Below are positions 31,882 to 41,678 of a stretch of 64,000 nucleotides of DNA, one piece after another (position 1 is the first letter of the stretch; each line of letters opens with the position of its first letter). Under the pieces are notes generated by a model. That model saw only the letters and a program-made list of their open reading frames with translations. It was not told the origin of the DNA and made no database searches. The stretch spans positions 2,316,001-2,380,000 of the forward strand of contig NZ_JAVIZX010000001.1 in assembly GCF_031453675.1 (NCBI RefSeq), written 5' to 3'. Position numbers and translations under genes: made by a program. The stretch comes from Paracidovorax wautersii (GTDB lineage Bacteria > Pseudomonadota > Gammaproteobacteria > Burkholderiales > Burkholderiaceae_C).

Positions 31882-33138
31882 ATGGACACCCCCGTGAAGA
31901 CCGACATCAGCCAACTGCGCGTGAACGGCGAGCGCCTGTGGGCCTCGCTCATGGAGCTGGCGCAGATCGGTGCCACCCCCAAGGGCGGCGTGTGCCGCCT
32001 CACGCTCACCGACCTCGACAAGCAGGGGCGTGATCTGGTCACCCGCTGGGCGCGCGAGGCCGGCATGACGGTCACCATCGACCAGATCGGCAACGGCTTC
32101 ATGCGCCGCGCGGGGCGCAACAACAGCCTGCCGCCCATCATGACCGGCAGCCACATAGACACCCAGCCCACGGGCGGCAAGTTCGACGGCAACTACGGCG
32201 TGCTGGCCGGCATCGAGGTGGTGCGCACGCTGAACGACCACGGCATCGAGACCGAGGCACCGATCGAGGTGGCGTTCTGGACCAACGAGGAAGGCAGCCG
32301 CTTCGTGCCCGTGATGATGGGCTCGGGCGTGTTCGCCAAGGCCTTCACGCTGGAACACGCCTATGCCGCCACCGACACCGACGGCAAGACGGTCAAGGGC
32401 GAGCTGGAGCGCATCGGCTACGTGGGCGAACAGGTGCCAGGGGAGCATCCCATCGGCGCCTACTTCGAGACCCACATCGAGCAGGGTCCGGTGCTGGAGG
32501 ACAACGACAAGACCATCGGCGTGGTGACGGGGGTGCTGGGCATCCGCTGGTACGATTGCACCGTCACCGGCATGGAGGCCCACGCAGGCCCTACGCCCAT
32601 GGCGCTGCGCAAGGACGCTCTGCAGGTGGCTGCGCAGCTGATGCAGGAGGTCGTGGCCTGTGCCCACCGGCACCCGCCGCACGGACGCGGCACGGTAGGC
32701 ATGGTGCAGGTGCATCCCAACAGCCGCAACGTGATCCCAGGGCAGGTCAAGTTCAGTATCGATCTGCGCAACGCCACCGATGCCGACTGCGACAGCATGG
32801 ACCAGGACATCCGCGCTGTGGCCGCGAAGCTGTCGCAAGACTCGGGGCTGCCCATCCAGATCGATCTGGTCTCCAACTACCCCGCACAGCCGTTCCATGC
32901 CGAATGCGTGGAGGCCGTCGGCCGGGCGGCGGAGAAGCTGGGCTACTCCCACATGCCGGCCGTCTCCGGCGCCGGTCATGATGCTGTGTACATGGCGCGG
33001 CTGGCACCGTCCGGCATGGTCTTCATTCCCTGCAAGGACGGCATCAGCCACAACGAGATCGAGGATGCCCAACCGGAGCACATCACCGCCGGCTGCAATG
33101 TGCTGCTCCACGCCATGCTGGAGCGGGCCGGCACGTGA
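31882..33138 (+). CDS. N-carbamoyl-beta-alanine amidohydrolase (beta-ureidopropionase, M20 type)
   Basis: Final step, releasing beta-alanine or beta-aminoisobutyrate with CO2 and ammonia. The 418-residue zinc hydrolase shows the AmaB/HyuC pattern: GSHIDTQPTGGKFDGNYGVL (His, Asp ligands), TNEEGSRF, FETHIEQGP and SHNEIE. Ribosome site AGGAGCAAGAC precedes the ATG. A hydantoin-type N-carbamoylase of amino acids is possible on sequence, but the operon favours beta-ureidopropionase. Confidence 0.93.
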   Translation: MDTPVKTDISQLRVNGERLWASLMELAQIGATPKGGVCRLTLTDLDKQGRDLVTRWAREAGMTVTIDQIGNGFMRRAGRNNSLPPIMTGSHIDTQPTGGKFDGNYGVLAGIEVVRTLNDHGIETEAPIEVAFWTNEEGSRFVPVMMGSGVFAKAFTLEHAYAATDTDGKTVKGELERIGYVGEQVPGEHPIGAYFETHIEQGPVLEDNDKTIGVVTGVLGIRWYDCTVTGMEAHAGPTPMALRKDALQVAAQLMQEVVACAHRHPPHGRGTVGMVQVHPNSRNVIPGQVKFSIDLRNATDADCDSMDQDIRAVAAKLSQDSGLPIQIDLVSNYPAQPFHAECVEAVGRAAEKLGYSHMPAVSGAGHDAVYMARLAPSGMVFIPCKDGISHNEIEDAQPEHITAGCNVLLHAMLERAGT

Positions 33139-33444
33139 GGACGTGGGGCGATGCCTCTGCGGGCGCGGGACCGGGGCGTCCGCTGGGCGGTCTGCGATGT
33201 CGCTGCCGTGGAGCGGGCGAGCCGCCGGCAGCGGCGCTGGCGCCCCGCCCGCCACGGCGCCCTCGCCGCTGCGTTGCCCCTGAAAATGCCGCCGATCCGC
33301 TCCCAAAGATGTCCGAGGCCCAGGTTGCGGAAAAGCCGCCCGGCGGCTGTTACAGCAACCCCCCCACGGTAGGGTTGTAGGTGCGTGGGGCCATGCCTAC
33401 CGTGCAGGGCTTTGTGTTTCTCAGAATTTAAATCCTCTGCTGCC
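33139..33444 (+). other. Intergenic region upstream of the CsgG-like lipoprotein gene
   Basis: A 306-bp region with no convincing gene. It holds a short GC hairpin (AGCCGC-CCG-GCGGCT near 33333) that could end the pyrimidine operon, though no T-run follows. An AT-rich patch (TCAGAATTTAAATCC) lies just before the lipoprotein start. Confidence 0.5.
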
Positions 33445-34533
33445 ATGACGATCCTTTCGAACCTGACCGCCACCTGCGCAACCTCCTCTTTCCTGCGGCC
33501 CGCGCGCCTGTCCGTTCTGGCCGCGGCCTGTGCCGCCGTGCTGCTGACGGGTTGCGAGACCACCAACATGCGCATGGGCAGTGCGGACGCCAAGACCGTG
33601 GCGACGGGCGCCGCCGGTGGCGCGTCGGCTGCCAATGAAAGCACGCAACTCGAAAAGTGTTCCGGCCCCCTCGGCACCGTTTCGCTGGTCGAAAACCAGG
33701 ACGCCGGCTGGTACACCATCCTGCGCAACGAATACAAGCTGCCCCCCACGTCCAACCTGCTGCGCCTGCTGATCCAGCAATCCAACTGCTTCATCGTGGT
33801 CGAGCGCGGCGCCGCCGGCATGTCGGCCATGGACCGTGAACGCCAGCTGATGGGCTCGGGCGAAATGCGCGGCGGCAGCAACTTCGGCCGCGGCCAGATG
33901 GTGGCGTCCGACTACGGCCTGTCGCCCGAGATCGTGTTCTCCAACAACGACGCCGGCGGCATCGGCGGCTCGCTGGGCGGCCTGCTGGGCGGGCGCGGCG
34001 GCGCGGCCATTGCCGCCATCGGCGGCAGCCTGAAGACGCGCGAAGCCAGCGCCATGCTGACCCTGGTGGACAACCGCTCGGGCGTGCAGGTGTCGGCCTC
34101 CGAAGGCAGCGCCTCCAAGAGCGACTTCGCGGGCATGGGCGAGCTGTTCGGCTCCAGCGCCGGCGGCCGCCTGGGCGGCTACCAGAACACCGCGCAGGGC
34201 AAGGTGCTGACGGCGGCGTTCATGGACGCATACAACCAGATGGTCGTGGCGCTGCGCAACTACAAGGCGCAAAGCGTGCAGGGCCAGGGCCTGGGCGGCG
34301 GCGGCCGGCTGACGGTGGACGGCGCGGCGGCTCCGTCGCAGACGCGCGCGGGCGCGGCCATGTCCACGCGCGAGGCACAAGAGCGCCTGAACGCGCTGGG
34401 CTACGACGTGGGCACGCCCGACGGCTCGAGCGGCCCGCGCACGACCAAAGCCCTGCGCGAGTTCCAGAAGGCGCAGGGCATTCCGCAGACGGGCCGCCTG
34501 GACACGGCCACGCAGGGCGCGCTGTCGCGCTGA
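33445..34533 (+). CDS. CsgG-like lipoprotein with C-terminal peptidoglycan-binding domain
   Basis: A secreted lipoprotein of 362 residues with signal peptide and lipobox LLTGC (lipid anchor C37). The middle (about 60-290) is related to the CsgG/curli-assembly region in general pattern (SLVENQDAGWYTILRNEY, LRLLIQQSNCFIVVERG); it includes a Gly-rich stretch (GGIGGSLGGLLGGRGG). The C-terminus (about 310-362) is a peptidoglycan-binding type 1 domain (REAQERLNALGYDVGTPDG, TTKALREFQKAQGI). Curli partners are absent nearby, so the role is unclear; an envelope-associated pore or stress lipoprotein is possible. Confidence 0.8.
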   Translation: MTILSNLTATCATSSFLRPARLSVLAAACAAVLLTGCETTNMRMGSADAKTVATGAAGGASAANESTQLEKCSGPLGTVSLVENQDAGWYTILRNEYKLPPTSNLLRLLIQQSNCFIVVERGAAGMSAMDRERQLMGSGEMRGGSNFGRGQMVASDYGLSPEIVFSNNDAGGIGGSLGGLLGGRGGAAIAAIGGSLKTREASAMLTLVDNRSGVQVSASEGSASKSDFAGMGELFGSSAGGRLGGYQNTAQGKVLTAAFMDAYNQMVVALRNYKAQSVQGQGLGGGGRLTVDGAAAPSQTRAGAAMSTREAQERLNALGYDVGTPDGSSGPRTTKALREFQKAQGIPQTGRLDTATQGALSR

Positions 34534-34580
34534 GACCTGCGGGTTCGGCTCAGCGGCCTCGCTGAGCAGCCCCTTTCCTC

Positions 34581-34603
34581 AAGCGGCCTACGGGCCGCTT
34601 TTT
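34581..34603 (+). terminator. Rho-independent terminator
   Basis: AAGCGGCC-TACG-GGCCGCTT followed by a T-run, 45 bp after the CsgG-like lipoprotein gene and before the chemoreceptor gene. Confidence 0.85.
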
Positions 34604-34745
34604 GCTGTGTTTCCAGTCAGTGTGTGCATTGGAAACCACGGCGCAAGCCCTAGAGCCCCTTCGTCAGGGACTCCCACAGCCGGCGGGCACGAGATGTGTC
34701 GTATTGTTGCGGGTTGTTCAAAAACGTTCCCACAAGGAGCCTGAG

Positions 34746-36320
34746 ATGAAGTTGCGCACCCGAATCCTGCTGCTGTGCAGCGCCACGCTGCTGGGGCTGC
34801 TGGTCCTGTCTGCGGTGGCACTGACCACGCAGTACCAGACCATGATGAAGGAGCGCACGAACCAGCTCTCGACCCTGGTCATCCTGGCCCATGCCGCGGC
34901 GCAGAAGGCCTACGACCAGGAGAAGGCCGGCCAGCTGTCGCGCGAAGACGCGATGAAGGAGGCCAAGCGGGCCATCGGCGCCTTCCACAAGGGCGACCTG
35001 TATTTCTTCGTGCGGGGCTACACCGACGACGTGAACCTGGTGCATCCCAACCCCAAGCGCATCGGCATCGTCGACGCCAAGGTGGGCAAGGAGGCCGGCG
35101 AACGCTACCGCGCTGCGCTGCAGGGCAAGACCATCGGCACCACGGTGGCCAAGGGCACCCGCCCAGGCGCCAAGGAAGAGGTCGAGAAGCTCTACGCCAT
35201 CATCAAGTTCGAGCCCTGGGACTGGATCATCGGCTTCGGCGACTACACCGACGACATCGACAAGGCCTTCTGGCGCAATGCCACGATCCTGCTGGCCATT
35301 GGCGCCGTGCTGATGCTGGTAGTGGCCGCGCTGGCCTGGGACATGCTGCGCACCCTGGTGCGCCAGCTGGGCGGCGAGCCGCAGTACGCCGCCGAGGTGG
35401 TGCAGCAGATCGCCGACGGCAACCTGGCCGTGGACGTGCAGACCCGCCCGGGCGACCAGACCAGCATCCTGCATGCGATCAGCGTGATGCGCGGCAACCT
35501 GGCGCGCCTGGTGAGCCAGGTGCGCGAGAGCACCGGTTCCATCACCACGGCGTCGGCCGAGATCGCCTCCGGCAACGGCGACCTGTCGTCGCGGACCGAA
35601 TCGCAGGCCAGCGCGCTGGAGCAGACGGCCGCATCGATGGAAGAGCTGACCTCCACCGTCCACCAGAACGCCGAGAACGCCCGGCGCGCCAACGAGCTGG
35701 CCGTGTCCGCCTCGAACGTGGCCGTGCGCGGCGGTGCCGTGGTGGACCAGGTGGTGGACACCATGGGCTCGATCGACGCGTCCTCGCGCAAGATCGTCGA
35801 CATCATCAGCGTGATCGACGGCATCGCCTTCCAGACCAACATCCTGGCATTGAACGCTGCCGTGGAAGCGGCCCGGGCCGGCGAACAGGGCCGGGGCTTT
35901 GCGGTGGTGGCCAGCGAGGTGCGCAGCCTGGCAGGCCGCTCGGCCGCCGCCGCCAAGGAGATCAAGGGCCTGATCGACGACTCCGTGGCGAAGGTCGGCG
36001 TGGGTACGGGGCTGGTCAAGGAGGCCGGCGCGACCATGCGCGAGATCGTCGAGGGCGTGCAGCGCGTGACGGCCATGGTGGGCGAGATCAGCGCCGCCAG
36101 CGCGGAGCAGAGCTCCGGCATCGCCCAGGTGAACCAGGCGGTTTCGCAAATGGACCAGGGTACGCAGCAGAACGCCGCGCTGGTCGAGCAGGCGCTGGCT
36201 GCCGCCCAGTCGCTGAGCCAGCAGGCCCAGGCCCTGGCGCACACGGTGGACCAGTTCCGCGTGAGCGCCTCGGCGCCCAGCGGGCAGCTGCCTGCCGCGA
36301 CCCTGCAGGCGTTGCGCTGA
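34746..36320 (+). CDS. Methyl-accepting chemotaxis protein with single Cache domain
   Basis: Membrane chemoreceptor of 524 residues. It has an N-terminal helix (about 7-28), a periplasmic sCache_2 domain (about 30-178, [20 protein letters not shown] and [13 protein letters not shown]), a second helix (about 182-201), HAMP, and a signalling tip with the conserved hairpin [20 protein letters not shown]. No C-terminal CheR-tether pentapeptide is seen. Ligands of such domains are often small carboxylates; not determinable here. The ATG at 34746 is preceded by CACAAGGAGCCTGAG. Confidence 0.94.
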   Translation: MKLRTRILLLCSATLLGLLVLSAVALTTQYQTMMKERTNQLSTLVILAHAAAQKAYDQEKAGQLSREDAMKEAKRAIGAFHKGDLYFFVRGYTDDVNLVHPNPKRIGIVDAKVGKEAGERYRAALQGKTIGTTVAKGTRPGAKEEVEKLYAIIKFEPWDWIIGFGDYTDDIDKAFWRNATILLAIGAVLMLVVAALAWDMLRTLVRQLGGEPQYAAEVVQQIADGNLAVDVQTRPGDQTSILHAISVMRGNLARLVSQVRESTGSITTASAEIASGNGDLSSRTESQASALEQTAASMEELTSTVHQNAENARRANELAVSASNVAVRGGAVVDQVVDTMGSIDASSRKIVDIISVIDGIAFQTNILALNAAVEAARAGEQGRGFAVVASEVRSLAGRSAAAAKEIKGLIDDSVAKVGVGTGLVKEAGATMREIVEGVQRVTAMVGEISAASAEQSSGIAQVNQAVSQMDQGTQQNAALVEQALAAAQSLSQQAQALAHTVDQFRVSASAPSGQLPAATLQALR

Positions 36321-36370
36321 CGGCGCGGCGCGCGGCGGCACCGCCCGTCGCGCGCGGTGATGCATCATTG

Positions 36371-36397
36371 AAAAGGGGCTGCTTTCGCAGCCCCTTT
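36371..36397. terminator. Bidirectional terminator between MCP and nadM
   Basis: AAAGGGGCTGC-TTTC-GCAGCCCCTTT is a perfect 11-bp stem with a 4-nt loop, flanked by A and T residues. It separates the convergent chemoreceptor and nadM-Nudix genes. Confidence 0.9.
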
Positions 36398-36437
36398 GCT
36401 TTTGCCCTCGCGTGGGCTTTGACTGGGCCGGGCCGGT

Positions 36438-37490
36438 TCAGCCCTGCGCGGTGAGCCCGAGGAAATGGTCCAGCATGTGGAAGTGGTCCTCGAAGAAGGC
36501 CTCTTCCATTGCCGCCAGTCCACCGATGGACAGCCACTGCACCGACTGCGCGTCGTCATCGGCCTGCACGGCCGGCAGCGGCGCGTCGCCCAGGTCGAAA
36601 TAATGCGCGTGGGTGATGGTGCGGCCCCGCTGGCTGCGGTCCGGGTGATCGAAGACGTGCACCTGGCGCAGGGCGGCGCGCAGGGCTGCCTCGGGCACGG
36701 CGCAGTGCGTTTCCTCGGCCAGCTCGCGCAGGCAGGACTGCCACACCGTCTCGCGCTGCTCGATGAAGCCGCCGGGCACCGCCAGCAGGCCCCGGCCGGG
36801 CGCGTGAGCGCGGCGGATCAGCAGGATCTGGTCCTGGCAGCGCACCACGGCGTCCACGGTGACGAACACGGGCGGGTAGGGCGCGCGGGACCAGGCCTCG
36901 CGGTAGCCGCGCAGCATGGTCCATTCCTGCTGCAGGGCCGCGTACTCCGGCTGGGCCGCGAAGGCGTGCAGAAAGTCCAGCGTGTTCGCGGGGACCTGGT
37001 CCGCCACGCCGGCGAGCGCGGTGCCCACGGTCTGCGGCGTGGCGCCAAAGTACGCATCGCGCACGGCGGTGGCGTCGATGCTGCCTTGGCGCTCCATGGT
37101 GATGAGCTGCCAGCCGGGGAAGTCGTCCAGATAGCCGCTGGTGGCGTCCTTGAAGTGGCCCACCAGGCCGATGCGCGCATCCGGCGCGCTGTGCCTTGAC
37201 ACGGCCTGCAGCACGGCCGCCACCCAGCGTGTGGCGTGGTAGTAGTCCCGCATGGGCAGCACGGTGAGGCGGGCGCGGTCGGCTTCGGGCAGCGCGTTGC
37301 GCAGCATGGCCTCGCGCTCCATCCACGTGAAGGGGTTGCGCGGCGTGCGCGCCTGCCAGGCGGAGCCCACCACCACGATGACCTGCGGCGCGCTGGCCAG
37401 TGCCTGCCGCAGCAGCGCGAGGTGGCCTGCATGCACAGGCTGGAAGCGGCCGATGAGCACGGCGGTGTCGAAGGGGAATGCGGTCATCAT
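36438..37490 (-). CDS. nadM: Bifunctional NMN adenylyltransferase / Nudix hydrolase
   Basis: Two-domain NAD enzyme of 350 residues. The N-terminal NadM-type nucleotidyltransferase has the GRFQPVHAGH motif (14-23), and the C-terminal Nudix domain has the box GGFIEQRETVWQSCLRELAEE (residues about 240-260), probably hydrolysing ADP-ribose. It is the last gene of the NAD block whose other members are nadE, pncB and a nicotinamidase-like gene. Confidence 0.95.
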   Translation of the reverse strand: MMTAFPFDTAVLIGRFQPVHAGHLALLRQALASAPQVIVVVGSAWQARTPRNPFTWMEREAMLRNALPEADRARLTVLPMRDYYHATRWVAAVLQAVSRHSAPDARIGLVGHFKDATSGYLDDFPGWQLITMERQGSIDATAVRDAYFGATPQTVGTALAGVADQVPANTLDFLHAFAAQPEYAALQQEWTMLRGYREAWSRAPYPPVFVTVDAVVRCQDQILLIRRAHAPGRGLLAVPGGFIEQRETVWQSCLRELAEETHCAVPEAALRAALRQVHVFDHPDRSQRGRTITHAHYFDLGDAPLPAVQADDDAQSVQWLSIGGLAAMEEAFFEDHFHMLDHFLGLTAQG

Positions 37491-37545
37491 GCTCCTGATA
37501 TGAGAGCGGGTTGCGCCCGGTGCGGGCGCACTGCAGGTCTATTGT

Positions 37546-37593
37546 GCTTTGAAATCGAGCAGGGGTGAGCGCAAGCTGCTCTGCTATTCATAG
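37546..37593 (-). repeat. Weak copy G of the dispersed palindromic repeat
   Basis: Read on the minus strand, it shares TGAATAGC, the inner GCTTGCGCT and the GATTTCAAAG tail with the other copies, but its symmetrical core is damaged. It lies just 3' of nadE. Assignment is tentative. Confidence 0.3.
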
Positions 37594-37622
37594 CGCGGCG
37601 GGCGGGGTCCGTGCGCGGCGCA

Positions 37623-39323
37623 TCAGACGTAGCGCGCCGCGATCGGCATCTGCCGGCCATTGCCGAAGGCCTTGGCGCGCACGCGCAGGATGGGCGGGGC
37701 TTGGCGGCGCTTGTACTCGCTGCGCGCCACCATCAGGCGCACGCGCTGCAGCAGGGCGCGGCCGTCCTCGCTCTCGTGCAGGCGCTGGGTGAAGGTGCGT
37801 GCGGCCTGGTATTCGGCGCGCGACAGGCCTTCGCCCTCGATCAGCAGCTTGAGGATCTCGTCCAGCACGGGGTAGGGCGGCAGGCTGTCCACGTCCTTCT
37901 GGCCGGGGGCCAGTTCGGCCGATGGCTCCTTGTCGATGATGGCCTGCGGGATCAGCTCGCGCCCGGCGTTCTCGTTCACATGGCGCGCCAGGGCGAACAC
38001 CTCCGTCTTGTACAGGTCGCCGATCAGGCCCAGGCCGCCGTTGGTGTCGCCGTACAGCGTGCAGTAGCCCACCGAGATCTCGGACTTGTTGCCCGTGGTG
38101 AGCAGCAGGTGGCCGAAGGCGTTGGAATATTCCATCAGCGTGGTGCCGCGGATGCGCGCCTGCAGGTTCTCCAGCGGCAGTCCGGCGAGCGGCTGGCCGA
38201 ACGAGGCCTCGAACTGCTGCGCGTAGCCCGCCACCAGCTCGGCGATCGGATGGGTGTGCAGCGGCACGCCCAGGTTGCGGCACAGCGTGACCGAGTCGTC
38301 CACCGAGCCGCTGCTGGAGTAGCGCGAGGGCATGGTGATGCCCACCACGTTCTGCGGGCCCAGCGCCTCGGCCGCCAGCGCCAGGGTGAGCGCGCTGTCG
38401 ATGCCGCCCGAGCTGCCCACCACCACCTGCGTGAAGCCGCAGCGCCGCGCATAGTCGCGCAGGCCCAGCACGATCTGCTGGCGGTAGAACGCCAGGGTGG
38501 GCAGGCCCTCCTGCGGCACGGGCGGCAGGGGCTGGCCGGCGGTTTCGGCAAAGCGCCCGTCCACCAGCTGCAGCGTGCGCACGTCTTCCTCGAAGCGCTG
38601 CGCCTCGAAGACCACGCCCGCCTCGGGCTCGGCGGCGAAGGAGGCGCCGTCGTAGACGATCTGGTCGTGCCCGCCCACCTGGTTCACGTACACGATGGGC
38701 AGGCCATGGCGGCGCGCCGCATCGCCGAACACCTGGTGGCGCTGCTCGCGCTTGCCGATGTGGCTGGGGCTGGCGTTGATGCTGATGACCAGGTCGGGCG
38801 CCGCGTCGGCCATGCGCATGAAGGGGTTGTGCGCGTAGTCGGCGACGGCGTCGTTCCAGCCGTCCTCGCACACCAGAAAGCCCACCTGCGCGCTGCCGAT
38901 GCGCAGCACCTTGGCCACGTCCGGGCCGGGCTCGAAGTGGCGGCGCTCGTCGAAGATGTTGTAGGTGGGCAGCAGCTGCTTGGCGTACTGCAGGCGCACC
39001 GCACCGGCGTGCAGCACCACCAGGGCGTTGTGCAGGCGCTTGCCCGGGCCCGGGCTGCGCGCGGGCGTGCCCACCACCCAGTGCAGCTGCGGCAGCTCGG
39101 CCGAGGCGGCGCGCAGCAGGGACATTCCGGCATCGATGCGATCAAGAAAAACCGCTTCCTCCAGCATGTCGCCGGGGTAGTAGCCCGAGAGTGCGAGTTC
39201 GGAGAACACCACGATGTCGGACTGCGCGTCGGCCGCCTGCCGCGCGGTCTCGATCATGCGCTGGACGTTGCCTTCGATGTCGCCCACGGTGAGGTTGAGC
39301 TGGGCCAGGGTGATGCGGAGCAT
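37623..39323 (-). CDS. nadE: Glutamine-dependent NAD synthetase NadE
   Basis: Converts nicotinic acid adenine dinucleotide to NAD using glutamine. From the ATG at 39323 it has 566 residues. The N-terminal nitrilase-type glutaminase has catalytic E42, K115 and C152 (VCEDGW); the C-terminal synthetase has the P-loop SGGIDS (305-310) and GNKSE. The long two-domain type is confirmed. A further in-frame extension upstream is rejected because AAGGAACACGCC gives a ribosome site here. Confidence 0.98.
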   Translation of the reverse strand: MLRITLAQLNLTVGDIEGNVQRMIETARQAADAQSDIVVFSELALSGYYPGDMLEEAVFLDRIDAGMSLLRAASAELPQLHWVVGTPARSPGPGKRLHNALVVLHAGAVRLQYAKQLLPTYNIFDERRHFEPGPDVAKVLRIGSAQVGFLVCEDGWNDAVADYAHNPFMRMADAAPDLVISINASPSHIGKREQRHQVFGDAARRHGLPIVYVNQVGGHDQIVYDGASFAAEPEAGVVFEAQRFEEDVRTLQLVDGRFAETAGQPLPPVPQEGLPTLAFYRQQIVLGLRDYARRCGFTQVVVGSSGGIDSALTLALAAEALGPQNVVGITMPSRYSSSGSVDDSVTLCRNLGVPLHTHPIAELVAGYAQQFEASFGQPLAGLPLENLQARIRGTTLMEYSNAFGHLLLTTGNKSEISVGYCTLYGDTNGGLGLIGDLYKTEVFALARHVNENAGRELIPQAIIDKEPSAELAPGQKDVDSLPPYPVLDEILKLLIEGEGLSRAEYQAARTFTQRLHESEDGRALLQRVRLMVARSEYKRRQAPPILRVRAKAFGNGRQMPIAARYV

Positions 39324-39384
39324 GGCGTGTTCCTTGGATACGAAGTCGTCGGAGGGGCTGGGTGACATTGGCGTTGGCGGGCCG

Positions 39385-40590
39385 TCAGCGGGGCTCGGGC
39401 ACGCTGAACACCTGGCGCAGGTAGGCCAGGAAGGTTTCATCGTCGCACAGCGTCTTGCCCGGGCTGTCGGAGAGCTTCGCCACCGGCTGGCCGTTGGCGT
39501 GGGTGATCTTCATCACGATGTTCAGCGGCCGCATCTCCGGCGAAGATCCCATGTCGTTGGTGAGCTGCGTGCCGATGCCGAAGCCCAGCTGCACGCGGTC
39601 GCCGAAGTGGCGGTACAGCGACAGGGCCTTGTCCACGTTCAGCCCGTCGGAGAACACCAGCCGCTTGGTGTGTGCGTCGATGCGCAGCCGGGCGTAGTGC
39701 GCCAGGGCCTTCTCGCCCCAGGCCACCGGGTCGCCCGAGTCGTGGCGCAGGCCGTCGAACAGCTTGGCGAAGTACAGGTCGAAGTCGGCGAGGAAGGCGT
39801 CCATGCCCACGGTGTCGGTCAGCGCGATCCCCAAGTCGCCGCGGTACTCCTGCACCCAGTCCTCCAGCGCGGCCTTCTGGAAATCGCGCAGCCGCACGCC
39901 CAGCGCCTGGTAGGTCTGCAGGTACTCGTGCGCCATGGTGCCGATGGGCACCAGGCCCAGGTCACGTGCCAGCAGCACATTGCTCGTGCCCTTGAACCAC
40001 TGCGGCGCCTGGGTTGCGAAGCTGCGCACCACCTCGCGCTGCCAGTCGCCGCTGTAGCGCCGGCGCAGGCCGAAGTCGAACACCTCGAACGGATGGCGGC
40101 GCTGCACTTCGGTGGCCAGCGCCTGCACGCTGGCGATCTTGGCCGCCAGGCGCCGGCGCCCCTCGGCCAGCGCGGCGGCGGGATCCATGCGGCGGAAGTA
40201 CAGCTCGTTCACGATGGCCAGCACGAAGATCTCGAAGCCCATCACATGGACCTGCGGGCCGCGCGCGACGATGGACAGCTGGTCGCCCTCGGCCCGCGCT
40301 TCGATGAAGGCGCGCTGGAACTGGAACAGCCGCAGAAAGTCCACGAAGTCGCTCTTGATGAAGCGCAGCCCGCCCAGATAGTCGAGCTCGCCCGGCGTGA
40401 AGCGCAGGCGGCACAGGTCGTCGAGCGCGGCGTTCACCTCGGGCAGCAGCTCGGCCAGCGGATAGGCCGGCTGGTTGCGGCAGACAAAGCGGTACTCGGC
40501 CTGCGTCTGCGGGTGGCGGTGCAGCAAGGCCTGCCACATGGTGAACTTGTACAGGTCGGTATCGAGCAGGCTGGTGATGAGGGGGCGCAT
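39385..40590 (-). CDS. pncB: Nicotinate phosphoribosyltransferase PncB
   Basis: Salvages nicotinate to nicotinate mononucleotide. The 401 residues start with the typical [20 protein letters not shown] and contain the family region [23 protein letters not shown] and [17 protein letters not shown]. It lies between the nicotinamidase-like gene and nadE, completing the nicotinamide-to-NAD route. Confidence 0.98.
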   Translation of the reverse strand: MRPLITSLLDTDLYKFTMWQALLHRHPQTQAEYRFVCRNQPAYPLAELLPEVNAALDDLCRLRFTPGELDYLGGLRFIKSDFVDFLRLFQFQRAFIEARAEGDQLSIVARGPQVHVMGFEIFVLAIVNELYFRRMDPAAALAEGRRRLAAKIASVQALATEVQRRHPFEVFDFGLRRRYSGDWQREVVRSFATQAPQWFKGTSNVLLARDLGLVPIGTMAHEYLQTYQALGVRLRDFQKAALEDWVQEYRGDLGIALTDTVGMDAFLADFDLYFAKLFDGLRHDSGDPVAWGEKALAHYARLRIDAHTKRLVFSDGLNVDKALSLYRHFGDRVQLGFGIGTQLTNDMGSSPEMRPLNIVMKITHANGQPVAKLSDSPGKTLCDDETFLAYLRQVFSVPEPR

Positions 40591-40616
40591 GGCGGTGGTC
40601 TCCCGGTGTGCTTCTG

Positions 40617-40672
40617 TTTTGATAGCTAGTTGCGCTTGTCTATAAAGCGTTAGAGGCGTATTTCGCTTGAAT
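40617..40672 (+). repeat. Dispersed 3'-flanking palindromic repeat, copy C
   Basis: Reads TTTTGATAGCTAG then TTGCGCTTG-N6-AAGCGTTAGAGGC and ends TTTCGCTTGAA. The TAA stop of the nicotinamidase-like gene (40650-40652) lies inside. It separates that gene from pncB. Confidence 0.75.
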
Positions 40673-41507
40673 CGGCAAGCTGCACGCCCTGGGCGCGCAT
40701 GGCCTGCAGGAAGGCCGCGTGCTGCGCCTCGAAGCCCGCCACCGGGCTCATGCAGTCCGTCAGCAGCACCACGCGCTCGGCGCTCCAGCCCGGCTGCAGT
40801 CGCGGCAGGTGCTGCACGATGTGCTCGGTGGTGGCGCGCACGCAGTGGCTGCTGGCCTCTCCGCCGATCAGCAGCAGGTCGGACTCGCCCAGCCGCTGCA
40901 GCAGGCGCGTGTCCAGCGCCGTGGCCGGGTCGGCCGGGTCAGGCACCTCGGCCTGCAGGGCGCTGTAGTGTTCCGTCCAGGGATTCATGCCCTTGAACAC
41001 GTGCTGCACCGCCCGCTGGCGTGCCGTCTGCCAGGCCCCGCAGGCGGCCAGCACGTCGGCGTGCAGTCCGTGGCCCCAGCTGCCGATCTCGCAGTGCACG
41101 GGCCACACCATCAGCGTGTAGCGGCCCTGTGCTTCCAGGGCGTCCAGGTAGGCCAGTACGCGGGGCAGGGCGGCGGCATCGGCCGGCGCGAACTGCCCGC
41201 TGCGCACCTGCTGGGCGGTGATGGGGGTGAACGGAGACACCGCGGCGCCATCGCCCCTGAGCCAGAAGCCGGGGTGGGCCACGTCGTAGCGCTGGTGCGA
41301 ATCGAGCGTGACCGTCACCGCATCGATGTGCTGCGCGTTCGGCCGCAGAAAGGCCGCCAGCCGCTGCATGTCGGCATGCGCGCCGGCCACGGGCAGCGCG
41401 GGCGCAACCGCCTGCCCCGCCGGCGCATGGCCGGGCTGCCAGTCCGTGGGCAGATCGCAGAAGTCGTTCTGCGGATCGATGACCAGAAGATGGACGGTGC
41501 GGGTCAT
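40650..41507 (-). CDS. Nicotinamidase-like cysteine hydrolase
   Basis: Probably deamidates nicotinamide to nicotinate. The 285-residue isochorismatase-fold protein has the triad candidates D11 (VIDPQNDF), K172 (FKGMN) and C222 ([13 protein letters not shown]), and metal ligands D69/H71/H78 region ([10 protein letters not shown]). It is longer than the usual 200-residue PncA, which is seen in some Burkholderiales versions. First gene of the NAD block, divergent from the NrtR-like gene. Confidence 0.88.
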   Translation of the reverse strand: MTRTVHLLVIDPQNDFCDLPTDWQPGHAPAGQAVAPALPVAGAHADMQRLAAFLRPNAQHIDAVTVTLDSHQRYDVAHPGFWLRGDGAAVSPFTPITAQQVRSGQFAPADAAALPRVLAYLDALEAQGRYTLMVWPVHCEIGSWGHGLHADVLAACGAWQTARQRAVQHVFKGMNPWTEHYSALQAEVPDPADPATALDTRLLQRLGESDLLLIGGEASSHCVRATTEHIVQHLPRLQPGWSAERVVLLTDCMSPVAGFEAQHAAFLQAMRAQGVQLADSSEIRL

Positions 41508-41547
41508 GGCGGGCCTCCTGTGTTGCGATGGCTGCAGTGTAGGCGTG

Positions 41548-41568
41548 TTAGTTTATTAATGCAACTAA
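41548..41568. promoter_or_regulatory. Candidate NrtR operator
   Basis: 21-bp inverted repeat TTAGTT-N9-AACTAA in the divergent spacer between the nicotinamidase-like gene and nrtR-like gene. Position and length suit an NrtR site controlling the NAD block; the exact NrtR consensus is not verified here. Confidence 0.6.
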
Positions 41569-41678
41569 GTGAGGCGCTTGGCGCCTTTGAAGTTGTTGCA
41601 GAACGTGGTTTTGCTGAGGCCCGCCGGCGCTCGGTGGTACCCTTGTTCGTCCATCTGTGATCAGAACCTTTCCACGCA

